From: Rhodospirillaceae bacterium
GTDB taxonomy: Bacteria > Pseudomonadota > Alphaproteobacteria > Thalassobaculales > Thalassobaculaceae
Reading direction: 5' to 3'
Assembly (NCBI GenBank): GCA_002709155.1
Contig: PAQA01000037.1
Coordinates: forward strand, 1 to 33,289
DNA length: 33,289 nt
The notes beneath the pieces are model-generated. The model did not search any database, was not told where the DNA came from, and was given only the letters and a program-made list of their open reading frames with translations. The position numbers and the translations under genes were made by a program. Below, one piece after another: positions 15,600-22,510 of the stretch (positions within the stretch are counted from its first letter, which is position 1; each line of letters opens with the position of its first letter).

Positions 15600-17351
15600 A
15601 TGTTGGTTCTTTCAATAGCGACTGGCCGCAGCCTATCATCCCAAGAATTACGAGAGTTTCCCGGGTCGTATGAAGTCACATACCCTTTACCTCTTCCTTT
15701 GAGTAAGGATGACTCTTTCCGATATACGCAAATATTTGAGTTGCAAAAAAAAGGTCATTGGAAAAGATCCGAGAAAATTATTACACAGCTCAGCAATAAG
15801 CTTCTTCTGGGTCACGTATTGGCTCAAAAATTTCTTCATCCTACAAAATATCGTTCTAAGTACCCCGAGTTGCTAGAGTGGATGAAAAATTATGCTGACC
15901 ACCCCCAAGCTAAACGCATTTACTCCTTAGCAAGTCGCCGTAGACCCGCAAATTGGAAATCTCCACCTAAACCGATTGGCAAATTTTTAAGGGGGAATGG
16001 CCCTAATCCAATCAACCAGAAGCAATTCAATTACATGTCGACTGTGAAGCGTTCGAAATTTAGGAATCGTCAAGCAATAAAATTGCAGCGACATGTTACC
16101 GGACTGATCAGAAAGGGGTGGCCAACTGGAGCTTATAAAAAGTTACTGTCGCCAAGATTTCAAAAAGACTTACATCCATATGAAGTTGCCAGCTCTAGGG
16201 CGGAGATAGCGCATGGATACTTTATATTTGGAAAAGACGATTTAGCCATTAAGTTGGCAGAAGAAAACCGTTCAAAATTTCCTGAAAAAATGGTGCTAGG
16301 TGAATGGGCGGCAGGGCTGGCGGCCTGGAGATCGGATAAAATTAATAAAGCACAGAAGTTTTTTGAAAATGTAGCAAGGGGTAGCGGGTCTAATAGTGAT
16401 TTAGCCGCAGCTGGCGCTTTTTGGGCCTCGCGTTGTTACTTGTTGAATCAACAACCAAAACAGGCGATTAGCCTACTGAAACAATCTGCTTCTTTCGAAG
16501 AAACATTTTATGGCATTATATCGGCTCGAGCTCTAGGTTTGGAACCAGTGATAAGCTTTAATCATTCTAGGGTTTCTAAGGAGCTTTTTTCAAATATGGG
16601 CGCGTATCCTCAGTTATTGAGAATGCTCGCTTTGTTGCAAATAAAAAAATATAACGACGCTGAAAAAGAAATAAGATCGCTGTTTTACTCAATGCCAAGA
16701 CATTTGAGGCCTTCATTAATGACGATCGCTGCTGACTATGGCATGCCAGGTTTTGCCATGCGGTCTGCAGGAGTTCTAAAAGGGGATGGCTTTCCAGCTG
16801 ACCTAAAGGCTCTTTATCCGTTCCCATCGTGGGAGCTTCCAAATGATGTTGAAATTGATGCGGCCTTTATCTACGCAATGGTTAGACAAGAAAGCCAATT
16901 TTACTCAAGAGCTATGAGTAGACGTGGGGCACGCGGCCTTATGCAACTTATGCCCCGAACAGCCGCCTCTATAGGGAAGAGTAAAAGGTTTCGAAGAGGT
17001 AGGGGGCGTGATGCATTGTTTGATCCTAAAACTAATTTAATTTTAGGGAGCAAATATCTCCTTCATCTAATGCAGTCACGAAATCTATCTGGTAATCTCT
17101 TTAAAGTATTAGCGGCCTACAATGCGGGTCCAGGAAATTTAAGAAAGTGGGAACGAAGACTTGAATACAAAAATGATCCCTTGTTATTTATAGAATCTAT
17201 ACCATCTCGAGAGACAAGGCATTTCATAAAAAAAGTCATGTTTGGGTTTTGGGTTTACAGATTCAGACTTAATGAACTAGCGCCAACGTTAAGCGATGTT
17301 GCCGGTGGAAATTGGCCAAAGTATATGCCCGCATCAAAAAAGAAACTTTAA
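15600..17351 (+). CDS. Soluble lytic transglycosylase (Slt70-type)
   Basis: A 583-residue murein lytic transglycosylase that cleaves the MurNAc-GlcNAc bond to give 1,6-anhydro ends. The C-terminal SLT domain is complete: AMVRQESQFYSRAMS with the catalytic Glu431, then ARGLMQLMPRTAASIG and AYNAGPGNLRKWERR (506-520). The preceding 400 residues are helical and repetitive like the Slt70 superhelix (AAWRSDKINKAQKFFENVAR, ASRCYLLNQQPKQAISLLK). The N-terminus is a problem. ATG 15600 gives only MLVLSIATG as a hydrophobic segment, too short for a usual signal peptide. In-frame upstream codons would add IEVQFGLLLFS, making a convincing hydrophobic core, but offer no standard start. moaB follows after 11 bases. 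Confidence 0.9.
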   Translation: MLVLSIATGRSLSSQELREFPGSYEVTYPLPLPLSKDDSFRYTQIFELQKKGHWKRSEKIITQLSNKLLLGHVLAQKFLHPTKYRSKYPELLEWMKNYADHPQAKRIYSLASRRRPANWKSPPKPIGKFLRGNGPNPINQKQFNYMSTVKRSKFRNRQAIKLQRHVTGLIRKGWPTGAYKKLLSPRFQKDLHPYEVASSRAEIAHGYFIFGKDDLAIKLAEENRSKFPEKMVLGEWAAGLAAWRSDKINKAQKFFENVARGSGSNSDLAAAGAFWASRCYLLNQQPKQAISLLKQSASFEETFYGIISARALGLEPVISFNHSRVSKELFSNMGAYPQLLRMLALLQIKKYNDAEKEIRSLFYSMPRHLRPSLMTIAADYGMPGFAMRSAGVLKGDGFPADLKALYPFPSWELPNDVEIDAAFIYAMVRQESQFYSRAMSRRGARGLMQLMPRTAASIGKSKRFRRGRGRDALFDPKTNLILGSKYLLHLMQSRNLSGNLFKVLAAYNAGPGNLRKWERRLEYKNDPLLFIESIPSRETRHFIKKVMFGFWVYRFRLNELAPTLSDVAGGNWPKYMPASKKKL

Positions 17352-17362
17352 AAGATTGTATT

Positions 17363-17914
17363 ATGCCAAAAATCGATGAAACTAGAGAATTTATCCCAGT
17401 AAATATAGCGCTTTTAACCGTTTCGGATACACGGACACTGAAAGATGATCGTTCTGGAGATATCTTATTTCAAAGAGCATCTGATGATGGGCATATAGTT
17501 TTGGAGCGAGCAATCGTCAAAGACGAGATAAACTTAATAAAACAGAAACTAAATCTTTGGATTAACGAACCTAAAATTGATGTTGTTATCTCTACAGGAG
17601 GGACAGGTTTCACGGGCCGTGACGTAACTCCTGAGGCATTTAAGGCTACTTTTGAAAAGGAAATAGAGGGGTTTGGTGAATTATTTCGCTGGATAAGCTT
17701 TAAGAAAATTGGAACGTCGACTATTCAGTCAAGGGCTGTTGCAGGTGTTGCCAAAGGGACATACCTCTTCGCATTACCTGGATCGACGGGAGCATGCAAA
17801 GATGCTTGGGATGAAATTCTGCATAATCAACTCGATGTAAGATTTCGGCCCTGTAATTTTGTTGAAATAATGCCTCGATTAAGGGAGCACGAATTAGCCG
17901 GGCGATCTTCTTGA
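17363..17914 (+). CDS. moaB: Molybdenum cofactor biosynthesis protein B (MoaB/MogA fold)
   Basis: A MoaB-family protein acting in molybdopterin maturation and adenylylation. Seen are IALLTVSDTRTLKDDRSGDI near the N-terminus, the nucleotide/MPT-binding VVISTGGTGFTGRDVTPEA, and the C-terminal FALPGSTGACKDAWDEIL with FRPCNFVEIMPRL. The 183-residue length is usual. The track starts at 17312 inside the transglycosylase gene. I choose ATG 17363 (MPKIDET), 11 bases after that gene's stop. The ribosome-binding site is weak (AAAAGA), which is compatible with translational coupling. The 3' end overlaps the convergent TIGR04282 gene by 21 bases. Confidence 0.93.
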   Translation: MPKIDETREFIPVNIALLTVSDTRTLKDDRSGDILFQRASDDGHIVLERAIVKDEINLIKQKLNLWINEPKIDVVISTGGTGFTGRDVTPEAFKATFEKEIEGFGELFRWISFKKIGTSTIQSRAVAGVAKGTYLFALPGSTGACKDAWDEILHNQLDVRFRPCNFVEIMPRLREHELAGRSS

Positions 17915-18502
17915 GTTAAGTCGATAAAAGTCGTCGCCGTTATCAATATCCTTCATAGTTTGAACGTAGCCGATTTGTTCCGGTTGATTAAAGCAGCGGA
18001 TGGTATCGGTTAATGCATATTGTGTCGACCATCGCACATCGTTCATTTTTGGCATCTTTTGACCTCCCGCCACACCAATTAACCAGTATCCACCGTCATT
18101 GGACGGTCCAAAGATAACTTTTGATCTGCCAAGCTCCTTAAAAGCAAATTTAATATATTCGTACTTAACATTTGGGATATCGCTTCCGATAAGAACACAT
18201 GGGCCATTGCCAACTCTACCCATTGCATCTGCCATCCTTTCTCCCAGATGTCCTTCACTTTGGTACTTAATTAGCCAATTTCCTTTAGCGCAATGTTTAA
18301 AAAGCTTTTTTGAATTCCTGGGAGTTATAAATAGATATTTCCTCCAGGGTAGTTTGCGATTTAATCGTTTGATTAAATTATCGACTTGGGATCTGTACCA
18401 AAAAGTTGCTTTGGTGTGTCCAATATCTTTCGCAAGTCTTCGTTTGACGATCCCCATTTTGGGTGCTTTTGCAAAAATTATGAGGTTTAAGTTGGTTCTC
18501 AT
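17894..18502 (-). CDS. TIGR04282-type glycosyltransferase (DUF2064)
   Basis: A 202-residue nucleotide-sugar-transferase-like protein of the DUF2064 family, also named rSAM/selenodomain-associated transferase 1. Motifs are IIFAKAPKMGIVKRRLAKDI at the N-terminus (the KAPxxGxxKTRL substrate loop), GERMADAM, VLIGSDIPN with the metal-binding acidic residue, and IFGPSNDGGYWLIG. The function of the family is poorly known. Its start overlaps the stop of the TIGR04283-type gene by four bases (ATGA), so the two are translationally coupled. They commonly occur as neighbours in other genomes. NCBI names the partner family after arsenosugar synthesis, but no ArsM or ArsS gene is present here. Confidence 0.88.
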   Translation of the reverse strand: MRTNLNLIIFAKAPKMGIVKRRLAKDIGHTKATFWYRSQVDNLIKRLNRKLPWRKYLFITPRNSKKLFKHCAKGNWLIKYQSEGHLGERMADAMGRVGNGPCVLIGSDIPNVKYEYIKFAFKELGRSKVIFGPSNDGGYWLIGVAGGQKMPKMNDVRWSTQYALTDTIRCFNQPEQIGYVQTMKDIDNGDDFYRLNSRRSPG

Positions 18503-19176
18503 TTATTTGTGGTATTATATATCTTTGAAATTAATTTTGGAGACACGCCGATGAAGTAGAGCAATAAGCAAAGGAAATTTCGAGTTATACGCTTCAAGTA
18601 GCCATCGTCGACATAGCGTTCTGCTGATGTTAAAGCGACTGTATCAAAAAGTGCTATTTTTGAATTTCCTATCCTTCGAACAAGGTCGACGTCTTCCATC
18701 AATGGCCATGGCTTATAGCCTCCGATACGTTTATAAAATCGGCGATATATTAGAAGTCCTTGATCCCCATAAGGTAAACCTAACCATTTATTACGAAACC
18801 GAACCATTTGTGTCAGTCTCTCAGAGGCTTTACTTTTTGCGTCTAAAGCAAATGTAAACACCGCAGCTCGATCTAGGTTACTCTTTTGGCTGGCAAACAC
18901 TACTATGGATGCTGCCCAACCTGCCCCAAGAGCTGTATCTGCGTGTAGAAATAATAGCCAATCACCCGTAGCTGCTTTTGACCCAGCTATCAATTGGGGG
19001 CCGCGACCCTTTTCACAGTAGATAACTCGCGCGCCAAGTTTCTCGGCAAGACAAGCCGTTTCATCAGTTGAGTTAGCATCTACAACAATCAATTCTAGCG
19101 AAATGCCAGCTTTCTGTGCGGTCTTCAGAGCAGTTATTGTAGTCTTTATCGTCCTAGCAGCATTATACGTAGGCAT
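18499..19176 (-). CDS. TIGR04283-type GT2 glycosyltransferase
   Basis: A family 2 glycosyltransferase (GT-A fold) of about 225 residues. It shows MPTYNAARTI, LIVVDANSTDETACLAEKLG, KGRGPQLIAGSKAATGDWLL, the DXD-like FLHADTAL (metal and nucleotide-sugar binding), GLPYGDQGLLI and PLMEDVDLVRRI with the acceptor-side acidic residues. This is the TIGR04283 pattern. The start is doubtful. ATG 19176 falls at the end of the first beta strand, whereas family members begin a few residues earlier. The frame upstream (GVISLSVIMPTYN) looks coding but holds no ATG, GTG or TTG back to a stop, so a rare start codon or a sequence error is possible. Coupled to the TIGR04282 gene downstream. Confidence 0.85.
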   Translation of the reverse strand: MPTYNAARTIKTTITALKTAQKAGISLELIVVDANSTDETACLAEKLGARVIYCEKGRGPQLIAGSKAATGDWLLFLHADTALGAGWAASIVVFASQKSNLDRAAVFTFALDAKSKASERLTQMVRFRNKWLGLPYGDQGLLIYRRFYKRIGGYKPWPLMEDVDLVRRIGNSKIALFDTVALTSAERYVDDGYLKRITRNFLCLLLYFIGVSPKLISKIYNTTNK

Positions 19177-19365
19177 TATAACTGAAAGACTGATAACTCC
19201 CGATTTTTTTTGGCTTATGGATAACGGGTGTTTTATAGCCGTGTTCCCAGTTTTTCTGATTGTGAGTTTGTGTTAACACTTTAGTTTCTTTTAGGATACA
19301 TCGTTTCTCTACAAAGCTTCAACAATAGTCTAGCACTAATTTTTTTATTGTGCTTTGCTATTAAC

Positions 19366-20427
19366 ATGAATAACGAAATACAAATAGAGTGCCTTTATAG
19401 AGCGCTCTCTAAGTACGATATATTTTCCCAACTAGAAAAAGATGACCTCAAGGTTGCGACGACAAAAGGGCTCGTTCATGATCATGTTCTCTTAAGATCA
19501 GATAATTATAGCGATTATAAAATGGTAGTCAGGATCCCAAGGTTGAGCCAATTTGGTCTGGATCCTAAGGAAAATCTAGAATACCAGGCGGCTTGCTTTT
19601 CCGCGGCCTCACCAAGTAATCACACACCAAAGTTGATACTAGTGGTTGAGCCTTCTGCTAATTTACCCATGGGAGCGTTAGTTGTAGAACACATAAAAGG
19701 AAAAAATATTGCTTTACCGAGTGATTTGAATGGTATGGCGGAGTGTTTCGCGCGAGTTCATTCATTGCAAACACCTGAAACGCCAGATCACTCCGAGCTA
19801 CTATACCATATTGACCCAATTCGCGGGGTTGTTAACACCATAAATGAACAGTCAAAATTTATTAACGAGGCTACTAGTGATCCCGCGGTTCAAAAAATCT
19901 TGAGAGAGGAAGTGGAATGGGCACGCGATTTCGCCAATCAAAATTCTAACTTACATCCGCCGCCTCGCCTTTGTTTAACAGACACTCACCCGGGTAATTT
20001 TTTGGTAGATTTGTCTGGGAAGGTATTATTTGTCGACTTGGAAAAAGCGCTATACGGGTCGCCGGCAATTGATTTGGGGCATGCAACGATACTGACCTCA
20101 ACATTGTGGGATTTTGACATTCAAGTGGAGCTTTCCAGAAATGACATAATAAATTTTTATCAAGCTTATTTGGACTTGTTGCCTGAAAACTTAAAGAACG
20201 AGATCAGGCCCTGGCTAATGCCTATGAGACGCCTGGCATGGATAAGGTCCACTACATGGAGCTGCAAATGGTCCACAAGGAAACAAGATTCAGGTGAGAT
20301 AGAGGAAGGTTTGAGGGGCCAAATACAAAATCATGTAGTAAAGAGATTAGCTTCTTTCGTTGATTTAAAGATGATAAATTCGGTTCGATCGGAGTGGATT
20401 GGCGAAAACAGGTTAGCACTGATTTAA
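19366..20427 (+). CDS. Aminoglycoside-phosphotransferase-fold kinase
   Basis: A 353-residue protein of the APH/choline-kinase-like fold. The N-lobe shows HVLLRSDNYSDYKMVVRIPR, with a candidate ATP-binding lysine or arginine in the VRIPR strand. LVVEHIKGKNI is the hinge. The catalytic loop is CLTDTHPGNFLVD, where the Asp and Asn of the HxDxxxxN motif are kept but the usual His is replaced by Leu. KVLFVDLEKALYGSPAIDLG is the metal-binding segment. Natural substrates of such genomic homologues are usually small alcohols or sugars rather than antibiotics; this one is unknown. The track starts at TTG 19348; ATG 19366 is preferred. It is divergent from the glycosyltransferase pair, and a decayed DUF4169 gene begins two bases after its stop. 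Confidence 0.8.
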   Translation: MNNEIQIECLYRALSKYDIFSQLEKDDLKVATTKGLVHDHVLLRSDNYSDYKMVVRIPRLSQFGLDPKENLEYQAACFSAASPSNHTPKLILVVEPSANLPMGALVVEHIKGKNIALPSDLNGMAECFARVHSLQTPETPDHSELLYHIDPIRGVVNTINEQSKFINEATSDPAVQKILREEVEWARDFANQNSNLHPPPRLCLTDTHPGNFLVDLSGKVLFVDLEKALYGSPAIDLGHATILTSTLWDFDIQVELSRNDIINFYQAYLDLLPENLKNEIRPWLMPMRRLAWIRSTTWSCKWSTRKQDSGEIEEGLRGQIQNHVVKRLASFVDLKMINSVRSEWIGENRLALI

Positions 20428-20429
20428 AA

Positions 20430-20641
20430 ATGAATAGAAAAATTATAAACTTAAGAAGAGAGCGTAAGCGAAGAAAAAAACTGTCCTCGAAGAAAAGGCG
20501 CAAATGAATAGGGTTAAGTTTGGCTGAACAAGAAGCGAAAAAAAGAAAGATGAAAATGATCAACAAAAATCAAGCCAATTCTTTTCTGATCGTAGACTTG
20601 AGAAAAACATTCTTAAAATGAAATCAGATCAAGAGGGGTGA
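20430..20641 (+). pseudogene. DUF4169-like gene broken by a frameshift and a nonsense codon
   Basis: An ATG at 20430 opens MNRKIINLRRERKRRKK, matching the IVNLRRxRK start of the small alphaproteobacterial DUF4169 family. That frame stops at 20505. Slipping -1 on the A7 run at 20474-20480 continues as EEKAQMNRVKFG, then TGA (20525-20527), then TRSEKKKDENDQQKSSQFFS and DRRLEKN to a stop at 20639. The family pattern is NRxxFGRTKAEK...DGHRLE, so the TGA sits exactly where the conserved Arg of FGRT is expected and is one change from CGA. The gene is thus probably dead through two lesions, unless the sequence has errors. Function of the family is unknown. The last stop overlaps the possible GTG start of rnhB. 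Confidence 0.65.
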
Positions 20642-20646
20642 GATCA

Positions 20647-21282
20647 TTGCCTAATTTTATTTTAGAGGATGGTCTATCGTTATCCAGTGATGCCTTGATA
20701 GCAGGCGTTGATGAGGTTGGTAGAGGCCCGTTGGCTGGACCAGTTGTGGCGTCAGCTGCTATTATTAACCGTTCCCTGTACTCGGAAAGTATACTTTGTA
20801 GGATAGACGACTCAAAACGCTTATCGCATAAAAATCGCAAGTTGGCCCTTACATTGATCCGTAAGATAGCAATAACTGGTACTGGCTTTGCAAATAGAGA
20901 TGAAATTGATGAATTGAACATCTTATGGGCATCTATGCTGGCAATGGAACGGGCTATTGAGGAGGTTCAAACAAAGTTAGATCGACCTCTCGATGGCGTC
21001 TTGGTCGACGGTAATCGACTTCCAAATTTAAAATGTCCAGGTTACGCGATTGTAAAAGGAGATACCAAATCGATCTCTATTGCTGCCGCATCTATTGTTG
21101 CAAAAACGACCCGGGATGATTTTATGCTTAGGATGGCTTCTATACATCCAGAGTATGGCTGGGAAAAAAATATGGGTTACGGAACGCAACAGCATCTAGA
21201 TGCGTTGAAAAAATTTGGACCAACTGAGCAGCATCGCCGAAGTTTTAGGCCGGTTTTGGAAGCTTTAAAAACAAGTTATTGA
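20647..21282 (+). CDS. rnhB: Ribonuclease HII
   Basis: Cuts the RNA strand of RNA-DNA hybrids and starts removal of misincorporated ribonucleotides. Catalytic acidic residues lie in IAGVDEVGRGPLAGPVVA (Asp and Glu of the DExGRG motif) and in GVLVDGNRLP. Also seen are DDSKRLSHKNR, IVKGDTKSISIAAASIVAK and the closing YGWEKNMGYGTQQH and GPTEQHRRSF. The track starts at a GTG at 20638, but its Shine-Dalgarno sequence (AGAGGG) is only one base away. The TTG at 20647 sits about 8 bases after AGAGGGG and gives MPNFILED, like family N-termini, so I prefer it. The length of about 211 residues is normal. It is followed by ccrM after 139 bases, an order often seen in Alphaproteobacteria. Confidence 0.95.
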   Translation: MPNFILEDGLSLSSDALIAGVDEVGRGPLAGPVVASAAIINRSLYSESILCRIDDSKRLSHKNRKLALTLIRKIAITGTGFANRDEIDELNILWASMLAMERAIEEVQTKLDRPLDGVLVDGNRLPNLKCPGYAIVKGDTKSISIAAASIVAKTTRDDFMLRMASIHPEYGWEKNMGYGTQQHLDALKKFGPTEQHRRSFRPVLEALKTSY

Positions 21283-21332
21283 TCTTTAATCTGTTCTGGT
21301 ACCACATCTAGTATAAATTTATCTAACTCATT

Positions 21333-21381
21333 GACTCTAAACAATTTTTTTCCAAACCCATTGACCTCAATAAGGTGTTAA
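21333..21381 (+). promoter_or_regulatory. Candidate GANTC site and CtrA-like box upstream of ccrM
   Basis: GACTC at 21333-21337 is a CcrM target. TCAA-N7-TTAA at 21367-21381 matches seven of the eight fixed bases of the CtrA consensus TTAA-N7-TTAA, about 40 bases before the ccrM start. In Caulobacter ccrM is activated by CtrA and its promoter contains GANTC sites. The match here is suggestive only, since both motifs are short. Confidence 0.4.
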
Positions 21382-21421
21382 GTGATTATGGCCTCCTAAT
21401 TTCAACCATAGGTTTTACAGA

Positions 21422-22510
21422 ATGTTGGACATTGAGAACTTGGGAGAGGGAAAGATCGTCCTTGGCGACTGTGTTAGTGCGTTGAATAGTTTGCCGCCGA
21501 ACTCCATTGATTTGATATTTGCCGACCCACCGTATAATTTACAATTATCAGGTGAGCTTCTGCGTCCTAATAACTCGAAAGTTGATGGTGTTACCCAACA
21601 GTGGGACCAGTTCGAGAGTTTTGCAGCCTATGATAATTTTACGAAGGAGTGGCTTAAGGCCTGTTATCGGGTGTTAAAGTCCTCAGGCTCTTTATGGGTC
21701 ATTGGGTCATACCATAATATATTTAGAGTGGGAGCGACGCTCCAGGATATTGGGTTTTGGATCCTGAACGATGTAATTTGGCGCAAAACTAATCCAATGC
21801 CTAACTTCAGGGGACGCAGATTTACGAATGCTCATGAAACAATGATCTGGTGTGCAAAAGGTCCTGAAGCAAAGAAATACACTTTCAATTATGACTCGAT
21901 GAAATCCCTAAATGAAGGCCTTCAAATGCGAAGTGACTGGTTGTTGCCACTATGTACTGGATCAGAGAGGTTGAAAATAGAGGGGCAAAAGGCGCATCCA
22001 ACGCAAAAGCCGGAAAGCCTTTTATCTCGTGTTATTCTGGCGACGTCCAAACCGAACGATATCGTGCTGGACCCTTTTTCGGGTTCTGGAACTACGGCTG
22101 CTGTGGCTAAACGTTTTGGAAGAAGATACATTGGGATAGAACAAGATAAATCCTACGCTAGTTTGTCACAAAAACGGCTCAAAAGTGTACACGCGCTGGC
22201 AGATCCAGAAGTGTTACAAATAGATAGTAAAAGGCACGAACCGCGTGTTCCGTTTGGTAGTTTGTTAGACCGAGGTTTAATTGAACCCGGTGAATTAATG
22301 TTCGATGCCCGAAGGCGTTGGCATGCCAAAGTGCGTGCAGATGGTATGCTTATCTCAAATGAAACTAGAGGGTCAATTCACTCTGTCGGTGCGGCTGTTC
22401 AGGGAGCCCAAGCTTGCAATGGTTGGACTTTTTGGCATGTCGATAGAAAAGGTAACCCTGTTTCGATAGATTTATTTAGACAGATGGTTCGGGCTGAGCT
22501 TGCGGCTTGA
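21422..22510 (+). CDS. ccrM: CcrM-type adenine DNA methyltransferase (GANTC)
   Basis: A beta-class N6-adenine methyltransferase of 362 residues. The catalytic motif IV, FADPPYNLQ, comes first (33-41) and the SAM-binding motif I, VLDPFSGSGTTAAVA, comes late (215-229); this order defines the class. TNPMPNFRGRRFTNAHE, HPTQKPESLL and the C-terminal RAMA-type region (VPFGSLLDRGLIEPGE through NGWTFWHVDRKG) match CcrM. The enzyme methylates GANTC after replication and times cell-cycle genes in Alphaproteobacteria; it is a solitary methyltransferase with no restriction enzyme nearby. The start at ATG 21422 gives MLDIENLGEGKIVLGDC. The 3' end overlaps the convergent MFS gene by 39 bases. Confidence 0.97.
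   Translation: MLDIENLGEGKIVLGDCVSALNSLPPNSIDLIFADPPYNLQLSGELLRPNNSKVDGVTQQWDQFESFAAYDNFTKEWLKACYRVLKSSGSLWVIGSYHNIFRVGATLQDIGFWILNDVIWRKTNPMPNFRGRRFTNAHETMIWCAKGPEAKKYTFNYDSMKSLNEGLQMRSDWLLPLCTGSERLKIEGQKAHPTQKPESLLSRVILATSKPNDIVLDPFSGSGTTAAVAKRFGRRYIGIEQDKSYASLSQKRLKSVHALADPEVLQIDSKRHEPRVPFGSLLDRGLIEPGELMFDARRRWHAKVRADGMLISNETRGSIHSVGAAVQGAQACNGWTFWHVDRKGNPVSIDLFRQMVRAELAA

Noticed and set aside
17894-19176. Arsenosugar biosynthesis locus
   Set aside because: The TIGR04282/TIGR04283 pair is sometimes labelled that way, but no ArsM, ArsS or other arsenic gene is in the window.
20525-20527. TGA in the DUF4169 relic as a recoded sense codon
   Set aside because: TGA ends other genes cleanly at coupled junctions here (for example the rhodanese gene one base before the next ATG), so a changed genetic code is not supported.
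20252-20566. Minus-strand ORF of 104 codons
   Set aside because: Antisense to the end of the APH-fold kinase and the DUF4169 relic; low-complexity hydrophobic translation of A-rich sequence.
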